In this document: positions 24,118 through 32,843 of the stretch, one piece after another | Layout: every line of letters starts with the position of its first letter | Position numbering within the stretch: position 1 is the stretch's first letter | From: VHCN01 sp964589935 | GTDB lineage: Bacteria > Verrucomicrobiota > Verrucomicrobiia > Limisphaerales > VHCN01 | Assembly: GCA_964589935.1 (NCBI GenBank) | Contig: CAZPVD010000016.1 | Coordinates: forward strand, 9,645 to 73,644 | Direction of reading: 5' to 3' | DNA length: 64,000 bases | Notes under the pieces: model-generated | The model's input: the letters and a program-made list of their open reading frames with translations, nothing else | Databases searched by the model: none | What the model was told of the DNA's origin: nothing | Program-made: the position numbers and the translations under genes

Positions 24118-26340
24118 TCATTTCGAGCGGCTGAAGTATTGCGCGAGGAACGTCTCGACCGCCGCGACCAGCATCGCGAGCAACGCGACAGGCAGCCAGT
24201 ATTCCGCGCCGAGGCGTTCCTTCTCGACCATTTCCTTCAGTGAGAGAGTCGGGCTCCAGCGAACCACGCGAGAGACTTCGCCCAGTGTTTTCAAATCTTC
24301 GGCGCTGATGTCGTCGAGGTTCGACTCAGCGGGGTCGGGCTGCGTGGCGAACTTCAACACCGTCGGCGGGTCGGCGATGGAGATTTCATACACGCCCGCC
24401 TTGTCGGTCGCGTCGTATTGCAGCATCGGGACGCCGTTCACGAGTTCGACCTTGCGCAATTCGCGCGCGCCGCCTGTGCTGCCGGGGTTCAAGATCACCG
24501 CGTCCTTGCCAAGCCACTCCGCGCCCATGCGCCGCGCGAAGCCCTGCCCGACGCGCAGGTTCAGGCCCTCGTCCTGCCGCTGCACAATCGAGGCGAGCGT
24601 GCGGTGGACGAGCGGCACGAACGCGGGCCGCACGGGCAGATCGTTCCACGTCGTCGTCGCGGTGCTGCTGAACAAAATCACGCGGCCGAGTCCCCACGGG
24701 CGCTCGACGACGGCCGGCGAATTGTCTGCGTAGCGAAGAACAATCTTCGGCGTGCCGAAGTCCTGAGACTTCACGTCCTTCGCGCCGGCGACGGTGTTGG
24801 TCGCCGGCTTCGGCGCTTCAATTGGAATGAGTTCAATGGAGCGGAAGAACCGGGCTGAATTCAGCGAACCAGATCCCGGATCATTCCAGATGCTCACGAT
24901 GGGATGATCGTAACCCTTCGACTGAAGGTTGATGAACTTCTCTTCCTGCGCCGCGTCGCCGCGTGGCTCGCCGAGCGCGGCGGGCAGGATGTTCGCGCGC
25001 TTGAGCAGTTGCTCGTTGTAAAAGTTCGCATTGACCTTGCCGCCGGGGAAGATGATGAGGCCGCCGCCACGGCGGAGGTATTGCTCGAAGTTCGTCACGA
25101 GCGCGCTTGGGAACTCCGGCACGTTCGCGAGCACGACGGCGTCGAAATCGTCAAGGCGCTGGTCGCCGAGTTCAGACACGGGCACGACCGTCGGCTTCAC
25201 GAAATAATTCTCCATCTCCTCGGGCGGCACGGGCACGAGCGCGTGAGCGAGGAAGAATGTCTCCGAATCGCGCGGCTCCGCGCCGGGGCTGCCGTCCACG
25301 AGCAGCACGCGCACTTCGCGCAGCGCGCGGACGACGAGCGTGCGCTTGTTGTCCGCGGCAAAGCGGTCGTCCGCGATGCGCGCGGTGACGGAGTGGAAGC
25401 CCTCGCTGTGCAGCCGCGCGAAGAGCGACACTGCGCGTGTTTCGCCCGCGGGAATCGAAGGGATGACAACTTCATCGCCCGCCGGCTCGGCGTTCACCTG
25501 CAATGTGACGCGCACGTCCTTCGCCTCCTGCTTGCCATAATTGCCGACGCGCACTTCGAAGCGCAGCGGGCGGTTCACCGGCGTGAGGCCGCTCGTCACG
25601 CGTAGGTCGCTGACGCCGAGGTTGCGCTCCTCCGGGTCGCCGACGAGCACGACGCGCGTCTGCACGGATTGATCGCCGCGCGCGTCCTTCGCCTTGTGCA
25701 ACAGTTTTTGGATGTCGCCGAGCTGACGCCATCCCGACTGCTGCCCGTCAGTGACGACATAGACTTCCTTGCGCAGCGCGGTGCGGCCGCGGAGCGTCTC
25801 GTGCGCGCGCTCGATGGCCGGGAACAAATCCGTGGCTCGGTCGGAAAGCGGCGCTTCACGAAGCGTCTTGCGCGCAAGATTAAGATCGTGCGTCGGCTCG
25901 GCAATGACCGCGTTCACGCCGTCAGACGCGAGGAAAACCGACGCGGCAGACCCGACGGGCAGCGTGTCGAGGACTTGTTCGGCGGCCTTGCGTCCCTTGT
26001 CGAAGCGCAATTGCACGCCGTCGCTCACGCCCATGCTGGCGGAGTTGTCGAGCACGATGACGGCGGTAACCTTGGTCTGGCCGAAGAAGTCGGACGCGCT
26101 CTGCCGCATCGCGGGCCGCGCGAGCGCGAGCGCGAGCAGGAGCAGGAGCAGGCAGCGCAGCGCCAGCAGAATCATGTCCTCGATCAACATGCGCCGCTGG
26201 TTTTGCTGCATCGAGGTCTTCACGAAGCGCATCGCGGCCCAGACGACGCGCTGGAATTTCCGGCGGTTGAGCAGATGGATGATGATGGGCACCGCCACCG
26301 CGCCCGCGCCGAACAGCAGAAATGGATTCAGGAAAGACAT
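24118..26340 (-). CDS. BatA-domain/VWA membrane protein
   Basis: At 740 residues the protein opens with a clear BatA (aerotolerance regulator N-terminal) domain: FLNPFLLFGAGAVAVPIIIH, then LLNRRKFQRVVWAAMRF and a second membrane helix near residues 60-78. A VWA domain with intact MIDAS start (VIVLDNSASMG, residues 94-104) follows. Next come a CARDB-like beta region, an amidotransferase-like stretch and a C-terminal membrane helix. It lies 3 nt downstream of the DUF58 gene. In related operons these proteins sit in the inner membrane facing the periplasm, acting with MoxR and DUF58. Confidence 0.85.
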   Translation of the reverse strand: MSFLNPFLLFGAGAVAVPIIIHLLNRRKFQRVVWAAMRFVKTSMQQNQRRMLIEDMILLALRCLLLLLLALALARPAMRQSASDFFGQTKVTAVIVLDNSASMGVSDGVQLRFDKGRKAAEQVLDTLPVGSAASVFLASDGVNAVIAEPTHDLNLARKTLREAPLSDRATDLFPAIERAHETLRGRTALRKEVYVVTDGQQSGWRQLGDIQKLLHKAKDARGDQSVQTRVVLVGDPEERNLGVSDLRVTSGLTPVNRPLRFEVRVGNYGKQEAKDVRVTLQVNAEPAGDEVVIPSIPAGETRAVSLFARLHSEGFHSVTARIADDRFAADNKRTLVVRALREVRVLLVDGSPGAEPRDSETFFLAHALVPVPPEEMENYFVKPTVVPVSELGDQRLDDFDAVVLANVPEFPSALVTNFEQYLRRGGGLIIFPGGKVNANFYNEQLLKRANILPAALGEPRGDAAQEEKFINLQSKGYDHPIVSIWNDPGSGSLNSARFFRSIELIPIEAPKPATNTVAGAKDVKSQDFGTPKIVLRYADNSPAVVERPWGLGRVILFSSTATTTWNDLPVRPAFVPLVHRTLASIVQRQDEGLNLRVGQGFARRMGAEWLGKDAVILNPGSTGGARELRKVELVNGVPMLQYDATDKAGVYEISIADPPTVLKFATQPDPAESNLDDISAEDLKTLGEVSRVVRWSPTLSLKEMVEKERLGAEYWLPVALLAMLVAAVETFLAQYFSRSK

Positions 26341-26343
26341 CGT

Positions 26344-27249
26344 TCAGCGCGTCGTTGTCTTGAGCCGGAACGCGAGGTAGCCGCTTAACACCTCGTGCAA
26401 CGGATGGCCCGTGTTCACCTGCACGTAATGGCACTGGTTCTTCTCGCAGCCCTCGCGCAGGCGCGCGCAAAAGGACTCGACTTCGCGCTGGTAGCTCTTC
26501 TTGATTTCCTGCGGACGCGTGAGGATTTTCGGAATCGCCTCCAGCCCTTCGAACTCGACGAGGCCGGTGAATGGGAACTCCAGCTCGAACGGGTCGAGCG
26601 TGTGGAAGACGACGACCTCGTTGCCGCCGAAGCGCAGGTGCTGGATGCCGTCGAGAATCTTCTGCTCGTCGTCGAACAGGTCGCTGATGACGATGACGAT
26701 GCCTTTGCGGCGGATTTGCCGCGCCATGTCGTGCAACACGCCTGCGATGTTCGTCTGGTTCTTCGGCTGGAAGCCGGCGAGCGTGGCCAGCGTCTTGTGG
26801 ATCATCGAGTGGCTGTTGCTGCGCGGGATGTATTCGCGCGACTCGGTGTCAAAGATGTCGAGCGCCACGGCGTCGCGCTGGTGCAGGATGATGTAGGAGA
26901 GGCACGCGGCAATCATCTTGCCGTAGTCCAGCTTGGTGAGCTTGCCCGAGCCGTATTTCATGGACTCGGAGCCGTCGAGCAGCAGGTGCGCGACGTAGTT
27001 CGTCTCCTGCTCGTATTGCTTGATGTAATAACGGTCGGTGCGGCCGAGAACCTTCCAGTCGAGGTGGCGAAGGTCGTCGCCGTGCGTGTATTCGCGGTGC
27101 TGCGCGAACTCGATGGCGAAGCCGCGGTAAGGCGACTTGTGCTCGCCCGCCATGTAGCCCTCGACCAGCAGCCGCGCGTGCAGGCCGAGCGACTCGGCGC
27201 GCGAAATCGCGACGGGATCAAGAAGAGTGGCGAGGGTGGCGGCGTCCAT
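26344..27249 (-). CDS. DUF58 domain protein
   Basis: The 301-residue protein carries the DUF58 signature YRGFAIEFAQHREYTHGDDLRHLDWK near residues 40-66. A VWA-like core follows with LLLDGSESM, a MIDAS-type motif. DUF58 proteins are standard partners of MoxR AAA+ ATPases. I prefer the ATG at 27249 because family similarity begins at MDAATLATLLDP; the GTG at 27267 would add six residues. It lies between the MoxR gene (51-nt gap) and the BatA/VWA gene (3-nt gap). No membrane segment is visible, so it is cytoplasmic. Confidence 0.87.
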   Translation of the reverse strand: MDAATLATLLDPVAISRAESLGLHARLLVEGYMAGEHKSPYRGFAIEFAQHREYTHGDDLRHLDWKVLGRTDRYYIKQYEQETNYVAHLLLDGSESMKYGSGKLTKLDYGKMIAACLSYIILHQRDAVALDIFDTESREYIPRSNSHSMIHKTLATLAGFQPKNQTNIAGVLHDMARQIRRKGIVIVISDLFDDEQKILDGIQHLRFGGNEVVVFHTLDPFELEFPFTGLVEFEGLEAIPKILTRPQEIKKSYQREVESFCARLREGCEKNQCHYVQVNTGHPLHEVLSGYLAFRLKTTTR

Positions 27250-27300
27250 CGGAGTGAGTCGGTTCACGCGCGCTCAAACGCGGCGTGATGGGACTTCCTC

Positions 27301-28335
27301 TCAGGCAAGCTTCTCGTCCTTTGGAATTTTTTCGAGAATCTTGCGCGTGATGTCGTCGGCGGTGACGCCTTCGCTCTGCGCCGCGAAGTTCGGGATGATA
27401 CGATGGCGCATGATCGGCAGCGCCACGCTCGCCACGTCATCACAACTCACGTGGAACTGGCCGCGCAGCATCGCGCGGGCCTTCGCGGCCATGATGAGGT
27501 TGAGGCTCGCGCGCGGCCCGGCGCCCCACGAGAGCCACTTCTTGCAGAAGTCCAGCGCCTCGGTCGCCTTCGGGCGCGTGACACGGACAATTTTCTCGGC
27601 ATAGCTGAAAACGTGGTCGCTCACCGGCATGCGGCGCACGGTGGCCTGCACGTCGAGGATGTCCTGCTCGGTGAGAACGGGCTGCGGTTTCGCGGCCTCG
27701 ACGCCAGTGGCCATTTTCATGATCGCAAGTTCCTCCTGCGTGCTCGGGTAATCAACGGTGATCATGAACATGAAGCGGTCAAGCTGCGCCTCGGGCAGCG
27801 GATACGTGCCTTCCTGCTCGATGGGGTTTTGCGTCGCGAGCACGAAGAACGGATTCGGCAGCGGATAATCCGTGCCGCCGACAGTGACCTTGCGTTCCTG
27901 CATGGACTCCAGCATCGCGGCCTGGGTTTTCGGCGGCGTTCGGTTGATTTCGTCGGCAAGGATGATGTTCGCGAAGATCGGCCCCTTGAGGAAGCGGAAC
28001 TCGCGCTGGTTCGTCGCGGGGTCCTGATAGATGACCTCGGTGCCTGTGATGTCGCTCGGCATGAGGTCGGGCGTGAACTGGATGCGCTTGAATCCGAGAT
28101 GCAGCGTCTGCGCGAGCGTGGAGACGAGCAGCGTCTTGGCGAGGCCGGGCACGCCGACGAGCAGCGCGTGGCTGCGCGTAAAAATGGCGATGAGCACCTC
28201 TTCGACGACCTGGTCCTGGCCGACGATGACCTTGCCGAGTTCGGCGCGGATGGTGGCGCTGGCCTTGCGAAGCTGCTCCACGGCCTGAAGGTCCCTCTTG
28301 TCAACTTGCACGGTGGGTTCTGGATTGTTGCTCAT
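27301..28335 (-). CDS. MoxR family AAA+ ATPase
   Basis: This 344-residue MoxR ATPase shows Walker A (GVPGLAKT), Walker B (IILADEINR), a sensor region around VLATQNPIEQEGTYPLPEAQ, and the C-terminal lid domain. It is the first gene of a minus-strand operon with DUF58, BatA/VWA, VWA and DUF4175-like genes. MoxR proteins act as chaperone-like ATPases helping partner complexes mature, often with VWA proteins that bind metals. No specific client is evident here. The start at 28335 gives the usual short polar N-terminus. Confidence 0.92.
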   Translation of the reverse strand: MSNNPEPTVQVDKRDLQAVEQLRKASATIRAELGKVIVGQDQVVEEVLIAIFTRSHALLVGVPGLAKTLLVSTLAQTLHLGFKRIQFTPDLMPSDITGTEVIYQDPATNQREFRFLKGPIFANIILADEINRTPPKTQAAMLESMQERKVTVGGTDYPLPNPFFVLATQNPIEQEGTYPLPEAQLDRFMFMITVDYPSTQEELAIMKMATGVEAAKPQPVLTEQDILDVQATVRRMPVSDHVFSYAEKIVRVTRPKATEALDFCKKWLSWGAGPRASLNLIMAAKARAMLRGQFHVSCDDVASVALPIMRHRIIPNFAAQSEGVTADDITRKILEKIPKDEKLA

Positions 28336-28508
28336 GGTGAAAAAGTTTGGTTTTGAATGTCAGTTAATGTGGGCGAGGCGAGGCACATTCGACGGCAGCA
28401 CGCTGCGAATTGCCACAAAAAACTTCCCGGACACGGGACGGCTGACGCGGCGGGCGCGGATGAAATTCACCGCGAAGGACAAATCGCGAACTGTTCCGCG
28501 GCGCGCGG

Positions 28509-29483
28509 CTACTTGTTCTCCTTTTTCTCTTCCTTCTTTGCCGGTGGCGGCTCGGCGGGCTTGGGCAGATCGGCGAGGTCCCAGCCGGTCGAGACGTCCA
28601 CATTCGGCAGCGCCTGTTTGAGCGCCTTCACGCCGTTCGTGGACACCTTTGTCTGCCACACGAAGACGCTGCGAAGATATTTCATGTCCTTCAACTCGTT
28701 CATCCCGGCGTCGCTGACCTGTGTGCCGAAGAGATTTAGATATGTGAGGTTTTTCAAACGCTTGAGATGTCGCAGGCCGGCGTCCGTGATGGCCGTTTGC
28801 TCCAGATGCAGTCGCGTGATGTTCGTGAGGCCGGCAATGTGCGCAAGGCCGGCATCCGAGATTTTCGTCGAGGCAAGATTGAGGTCGGTAAGGCTCATCA
28901 CATCCTTGAGCGCACTGAGTGTCGCGTCGGTGGCGTTGGTGCCGAGCAAGCGCAGGTTGAGCATCGTCCATGGCACGTTGACCGCGATGGGCCGGACCTC
29001 GACACCCTTTTGCGCGAGCGCGGCGAGGGCCTTGGTCTCGGCGCTGCTCGGCTTGAAATTCGCCGACAGCACCGGGCCTGCCGCCGCCGGCGTGCCGCCG
29101 CCGGCCTTGATCGCGAGGCCGTCGGGCCAGTTCGCGCCCTGGTTGATCCAGTTCTTGATGAGTTCGATTTGCGACTTGGACAAGGGCTCGCCTTCGCTCG
29201 GCATCCGGTCGTCGTCGGACTTGGGCAGCACAATGCGGCGGTAGAGGTCGCTCTTGGCCGCGTCACCGGCGAGGATGGATTTGCCGGTCTTGCCACCTTT
29301 CATCGCGGCGTCGCGCGTGTCGAGGCGCAGGCCGCCCTTTTGTTTTTCCGGACCGTGGCACTTCACGCAATTCTTCTCAAGAATCGGAAGAACGTCCTTG
29401 GCAAAATCCACCTTGCTCTCGGCGGCGGTGGCGGGAAGCGCGGCGAGCGCGAGCGGGGCGGCGAGGAACAGCAGTTTTTTCAT
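28509..29483 (-). CDS. Secreted c-type haem domain fused to leucine-rich repeats
   Basis: The 324-residue protein starts with a signal peptide (MKKLLFLAAPLALAALP). A planctomycete-type cytochrome c domain follows with a single CVKCH motif near residue 43 and the usual LRLDTRDAAMKGGKTG and MPSEGEPLSKSQIELIKNWI features. Residues 150-300 hold leucine-rich repeats of about 24 residues, such as LTDLNLASTKISDAGLAHIA and LTYLNLFGTQVSDAGMNELK. The tail is rich in Pro, Glu and Lys. I chose the ATG at 29483 because it begins the signal peptide. The LRRs suggest protein binding in the periplasm; electron partner unknown. Confidence 0.85.
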   Translation of the reverse strand: MKKLLFLAAPLALAALPATAAESKVDFAKDVLPILEKNCVKCHGPEKQKGGLRLDTRDAAMKGGKTGKSILAGDAAKSDLYRRIVLPKSDDDRMPSEGEPLSKSQIELIKNWINQGANWPDGLAIKAGGGTPAAAGPVLSANFKPSSAETKALAALAQKGVEVRPIAVNVPWTMLNLRLLGTNATDATLSALKDVMSLTDLNLASTKISDAGLAHIAGLTNITRLHLEQTAITDAGLRHLKRLKNLTYLNLFGTQVSDAGMNELKDMKYLRSVFVWQTKVSTNGVKALKQALPNVDVSTGWDLADLPKPAEPPPAKKEEKKENK

Positions 29484-29658
29484 AAATTGTCTTGTGTGCG
29501 GACTCATCAATAACAGGCCGCGCAACGTCACGCAGCAGGCTTCGTTGCGAGGATAGACGAACAGGCGCGCGGTTTCCAAGAGACTTTCTGCGCGGATTTT
29601 TTCGCACCCAGAATCTCCTTCCCTTCCGCCACAAAAACCGCACCATCCGCCGCCAGCC

Positions 29659-31980
29659 ATGCTCGCTTACGCGCTGACGATTTTCACGGGCGCATTCCTT
29701 CTCTTCCAAGTCCAGCCGCTCATCGGCAAATACATCCTGCCGTGGTTCGGCGGCAGCCCCGGCGTGTGGACGACCTGCATGTTGTTCTTCCAGGTGCTGC
29801 TCGTCGGCGGCTACGCCTACGCGCATTTCACCACGCAACGGCTGCGTCCGCGCGCGCAGGTCATCCTGCACGTCACGCTGCTGCTCGTCGCCATCACGCT
29901 GCTGCCGATCATTCCGAGCGAAGGATGGAAGCCCGCCGGCGGCGCGGAACCCATCGGCCGCATCCTGCTGCTGCTCGCAACGACGCTCGGCCTGCCTTAC
30001 TTCATGCTCTCGACGACCGGCCCGCTGATGCAGGAATGGTTCCGCCAGACGCATCCGGGTGTCTCGCCGTATCGCCTTTACGCGCTGTCGAACGTCGGCT
30101 CGCTGCTCGCGCTCGTGAGCTATCCCTTCCTCTTCGAGCCGAACTTCACGCGGCGTCAGCAAGCGCTGATGTGGTCCGCAGGTCTCGTCGTGTTCGTTCT
30201 GCTCTGCGCGTGGTGCGCGCGACTCGCGTGGAAGCACGCAGCGCCAGCGAATGAAACCAAGCCCGCCAGCGAAGCAAACCCGACCACTTCCGGTGCGGGG
30301 GAACAAATCCCGTCTCCGTCTGGCGCATCGCAATTGCTCTGGGTGTTGCTGCCTGCGTGCGCGTCGGTGCTGCTCGTGGCAACGACGAACAAGCTGTGTC
30401 AGGACGTCGCGGTCATTCCATTCCTGTGGGTGCTGCCGTTGGCGATCTATCTCGTCACGTTCATCCTCTGCTTCGATCATCCGCGCTGGTATGCGCGGCC
30501 GCTGTTCACCGTCCTCTTCATCCTATGCGCCTCGTATGAGGTGTGGGCGCTGTTTGAGGGCGTGGGCGTGCGCATCCATAAACAGGTGCTCATCTACGCG
30601 GGAACGCTTTTTACCGCGTGCATGATCTGCCACGGTGAACTCTACCGGCTCAAGCCGCACCCGAAGCACCTGACGCGGTATTTCCTGATGATTTCGATTG
30701 GCGGTGCGCTCGGCGGATTTTTTGTCGCGGTCGTCGCGCCACTGGCGTTCAACTCGTTCCTCGAACTGCACATCGGCCTTTGGGCGTGCGCCGCGCTGCT
30801 GTTCGTCGCGATCCTGCGCGACGAACGCGGCTCGTATCCGTGGCACTGGCGCTGGCTCAGCATTGTGCTGGGCATTGCACTGCTTTACGGCATGGACCGG
30901 TTTCTTGGACTGTTCCTCGCGCCGCGGCTGGCGGCCATGTTCAAGTCCGCTGAAACGAAATCCCTTGCGGGCGCGCTCACTTTGGAAAGATTGGAACACC
31001 TCCACTGGGCGCCGTGGATTGCGCTGGCGCTTTGGGCCGCCGTCGCGGCATGGCGGAAGACAATTTCACGTGAGCGCGACTGGCACGAGATGGCGTGCGC
31101 GTGTCTTGTCACAGGCGTCGTCGCGCTGGCTTCGACGCTCGCCATCCAAGTGCGCGTGGCGGACAAGGACGCGGTGTATTGGGCGCGGAATTTCTACGGC
31201 ACGCTGACCATTTTTGAGTATCGCAGGGAGGAGCCGACGGCGCATTACTTCCTGCTGCAGCACGGCAAAATCACGCATGGACTGCAATTCAAGGACGCGG
31301 AATTCGCCAAGTGGCCGACCACCTATTACGGCGCGGGCAGCGGTGTCTCGCTCGCGTGGAACGCGTTCCCCACGAACCAGCCGCGCCACCTGGGCGTCGT
31401 CGGTCTCGGCACGGGCACGCTCGCGAGCTTCGGCCGGCCCGGCGATTCCGTGCGCTTCTACGACATCAACCCGGCCGTCACCAACATCGCGCAGACCCGC
31501 TTCACCTACGTGCCGAACTGCGAGGGCCGCGTCACCATCGTTCTCGGCGACGCGCGTCTCTCAATGGAGGAGGAACTCAAGCGCGGGGAATCGCAGCAGT
31601 TCGACGTGCTCGCGCTCGACGCGTTCAGCAGCGACGCCATTCCTGTGCACTTGCTCACGCGCGAGGCGTTGGAGATTTATTTCAAGCACCTCAAGCCCGG
31701 CGGTGTCCTCGCCGTCCACATCTCCAACCGCTACCTCGACCTTGAGCCGGTCGTCGAAGGTCTCTCGAAGCACTTCAACGTCGGTCAGGCGCTCATCTCC
31801 GACAACGGCGAGGAGGATTGGTGGCTCTACACATCCTCATGGGTGCTCGTGACGCGCGACAAGGAGTTCCTTTTGAAGCCATCCATTGCCGCCGCGACAA
31901 GCGCGAGCGAAAGCCGCAAAAAAAACGTCCCGCTCTGGACGGATGACTTCGCCAGCCTGTTCCAGATTCTTCAGCGCTGA
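29659..31980 (+). CDS. Fused MFS-type membrane domain and spermidine synthase-like methyltransferase fold
   Basis: At 773 residues, the first part (about 1-480) contains around a dozen hydrophobic helices of the fused MFS/spermidine synthase family, with the N-terminal LTIFTGAFLLFQVQPLIGKY typical of it. The C-terminal 240 residues form a Rossmann-type spermidine synthase fold: GVVGLGTGTLASFG, then FYDINPAVTNIA, and DVLALDAFSSDAIPVHLLT with the catalytic-region aspartates. Whether such fusions make polyamines is not established. No speE or speD partner lies nearby. The gene is divergent from the haem/LRR gene. Confidence 0.87.
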   Translation: MLAYALTIFTGAFLLFQVQPLIGKYILPWFGGSPGVWTTCMLFFQVLLVGGYAYAHFTTQRLRPRAQVILHVTLLLVAITLLPIIPSEGWKPAGGAEPIGRILLLLATTLGLPYFMLSTTGPLMQEWFRQTHPGVSPYRLYALSNVGSLLALVSYPFLFEPNFTRRQQALMWSAGLVVFVLLCAWCARLAWKHAAPANETKPASEANPTTSGAGEQIPSPSGASQLLWVLLPACASVLLVATTNKLCQDVAVIPFLWVLPLAIYLVTFILCFDHPRWYARPLFTVLFILCASYEVWALFEGVGVRIHKQVLIYAGTLFTACMICHGELYRLKPHPKHLTRYFLMISIGGALGGFFVAVVAPLAFNSFLELHIGLWACAALLFVAILRDERGSYPWHWRWLSIVLGIALLYGMDRFLGLFLAPRLAAMFKSAETKSLAGALTLERLEHLHWAPWIALALWAAVAAWRKTISRERDWHEMACACLVTGVVALASTLAIQVRVADKDAVYWARNFYGTLTIFEYRREEPTAHYFLLQHGKITHGLQFKDAEFAKWPTTYYGAGSGVSLAWNAFPTNQPRHLGVVGLGTGTLASFGRPGDSVRFYDINPAVTNIAQTRFTYVPNCEGRVTIVLGDARLSMEEELKRGESQQFDVLALDAFSSDAIPVHLLTREALEIYFKHLKPGGVLAVHISNRYLDLEPVVEGLSKHFNVGQALISDNGEEDWWLYTSSWVLVTRDKEFLLKPSIAAATSASESRKKNVPLWTDDFASLFQILQR

Positions 31981-32028
31981 AACCGCGCCTTCACTTTTGC
32001 CGTCTTTCCGCCCATAGTCGCAACCAAC

Positions 32029-32739
32029 ATGAAAACACCAACCGCACCGCTGCTCACCTTCGCTCTCGCCGCTTCGCTCGCCTTTTCCGCAAACGCCGCC
32101 GAATATAACACGCTCACTGCTGCCGAGAAAAAGGAGGGCTGGAAGCTGATCTTTGACGGTAAGTCGCTCGCCGGCTGGCGCACGTTCAAGAAAACCACGG
32201 CGCCAGACAAAGGCTGGATTGTCGAGGACGGCGTGCTCAAGCACGTCGCCAAGGGCGGCGGCGGCGACATCATCACGGACGCGACCTTCGAGAGTTTCGA
32301 TTTGCGCTGGGAGTGGAAAGCCGCGCCCGGTGCCAACAGCGGCCTCAAGTATTTCGTCAGCGAGGAGCGCAAGCAGTTGCTCGGCCACGAGTATCAACTC
32401 ATTGACGACGAGCGCCACGCGGACGCCAAGCTCGCCGAGGGCAAGCGCGTCACCGCGTCCTTCTACGACGTGCTCGCCCCGCACGGCGCAAAGCCCAAGC
32501 CCGCCGGCGAATGGAACCACTCGCGCGTGCTCGTGAAGGGCAACCACGTCGAGCACTGGCTCAACGGCGACAAGGTGCTCGAATACGAACTCGGCAGCGA
32601 CGCCATCAAGGCCGCCGTCGCGAAAAGCAAATTTTCCAAGGTGGAGGATTTCGGTTCGCGCGTGCAATGCCACCTGCTGCTACAGGACCACGGCGACGAG
32701 ATTTCCTTCCGCGACATCAAGCTGCTCGAACTCAAGTAG
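32029..32739 (+). CDS. DUF1080 family secreted protein (3-keto-disaccharide hydrolase domain)
   Basis: The 236-residue protein has a signal peptide (cleavage near NAAEYN, residue 24). It then carries a DUF1080 lectin-like jelly roll: KLIFDGKSLAGWRTF, FDLRWEWKAAPGANSGLKYF, and the terminal ISFRDIKLLEL. The family is expanded in Verrucomicrobia and Planctomycetes; recent members hydrolyse 3-keto-glycosides. It stands alone with 48 nt to the previous gene. Substrate cannot be inferred. Confidence 0.87.
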   Translation: MKTPTAPLLTFALAASLAFSANAAEYNTLTAAEKKEGWKLIFDGKSLAGWRTFKKTTAPDKGWIVEDGVLKHVAKGGGGDIITDATFESFDLRWEWKAAPGANSGLKYFVSEERKQLLGHEYQLIDDERHADAKLAEGKRVTASFYDVLAPHGAKPKPAGEWNHSRVLVKGNHVEHWLNGDKVLEYELGSDAIKAAVAKSKFSKVEDFGSRVQCHLLLQDHGDEISFRDIKLLELK

Positions 32740-32843
32740 CGCCGCCGAGCGAGAATTTTTCGCCGCAGCCGCACAGAGAAACGGCGATTTCTTTCGCGCT
32801 TCTTCCTCTGTGCACTCTGCGCCTCTGTGGTTAATCTCTCCGC

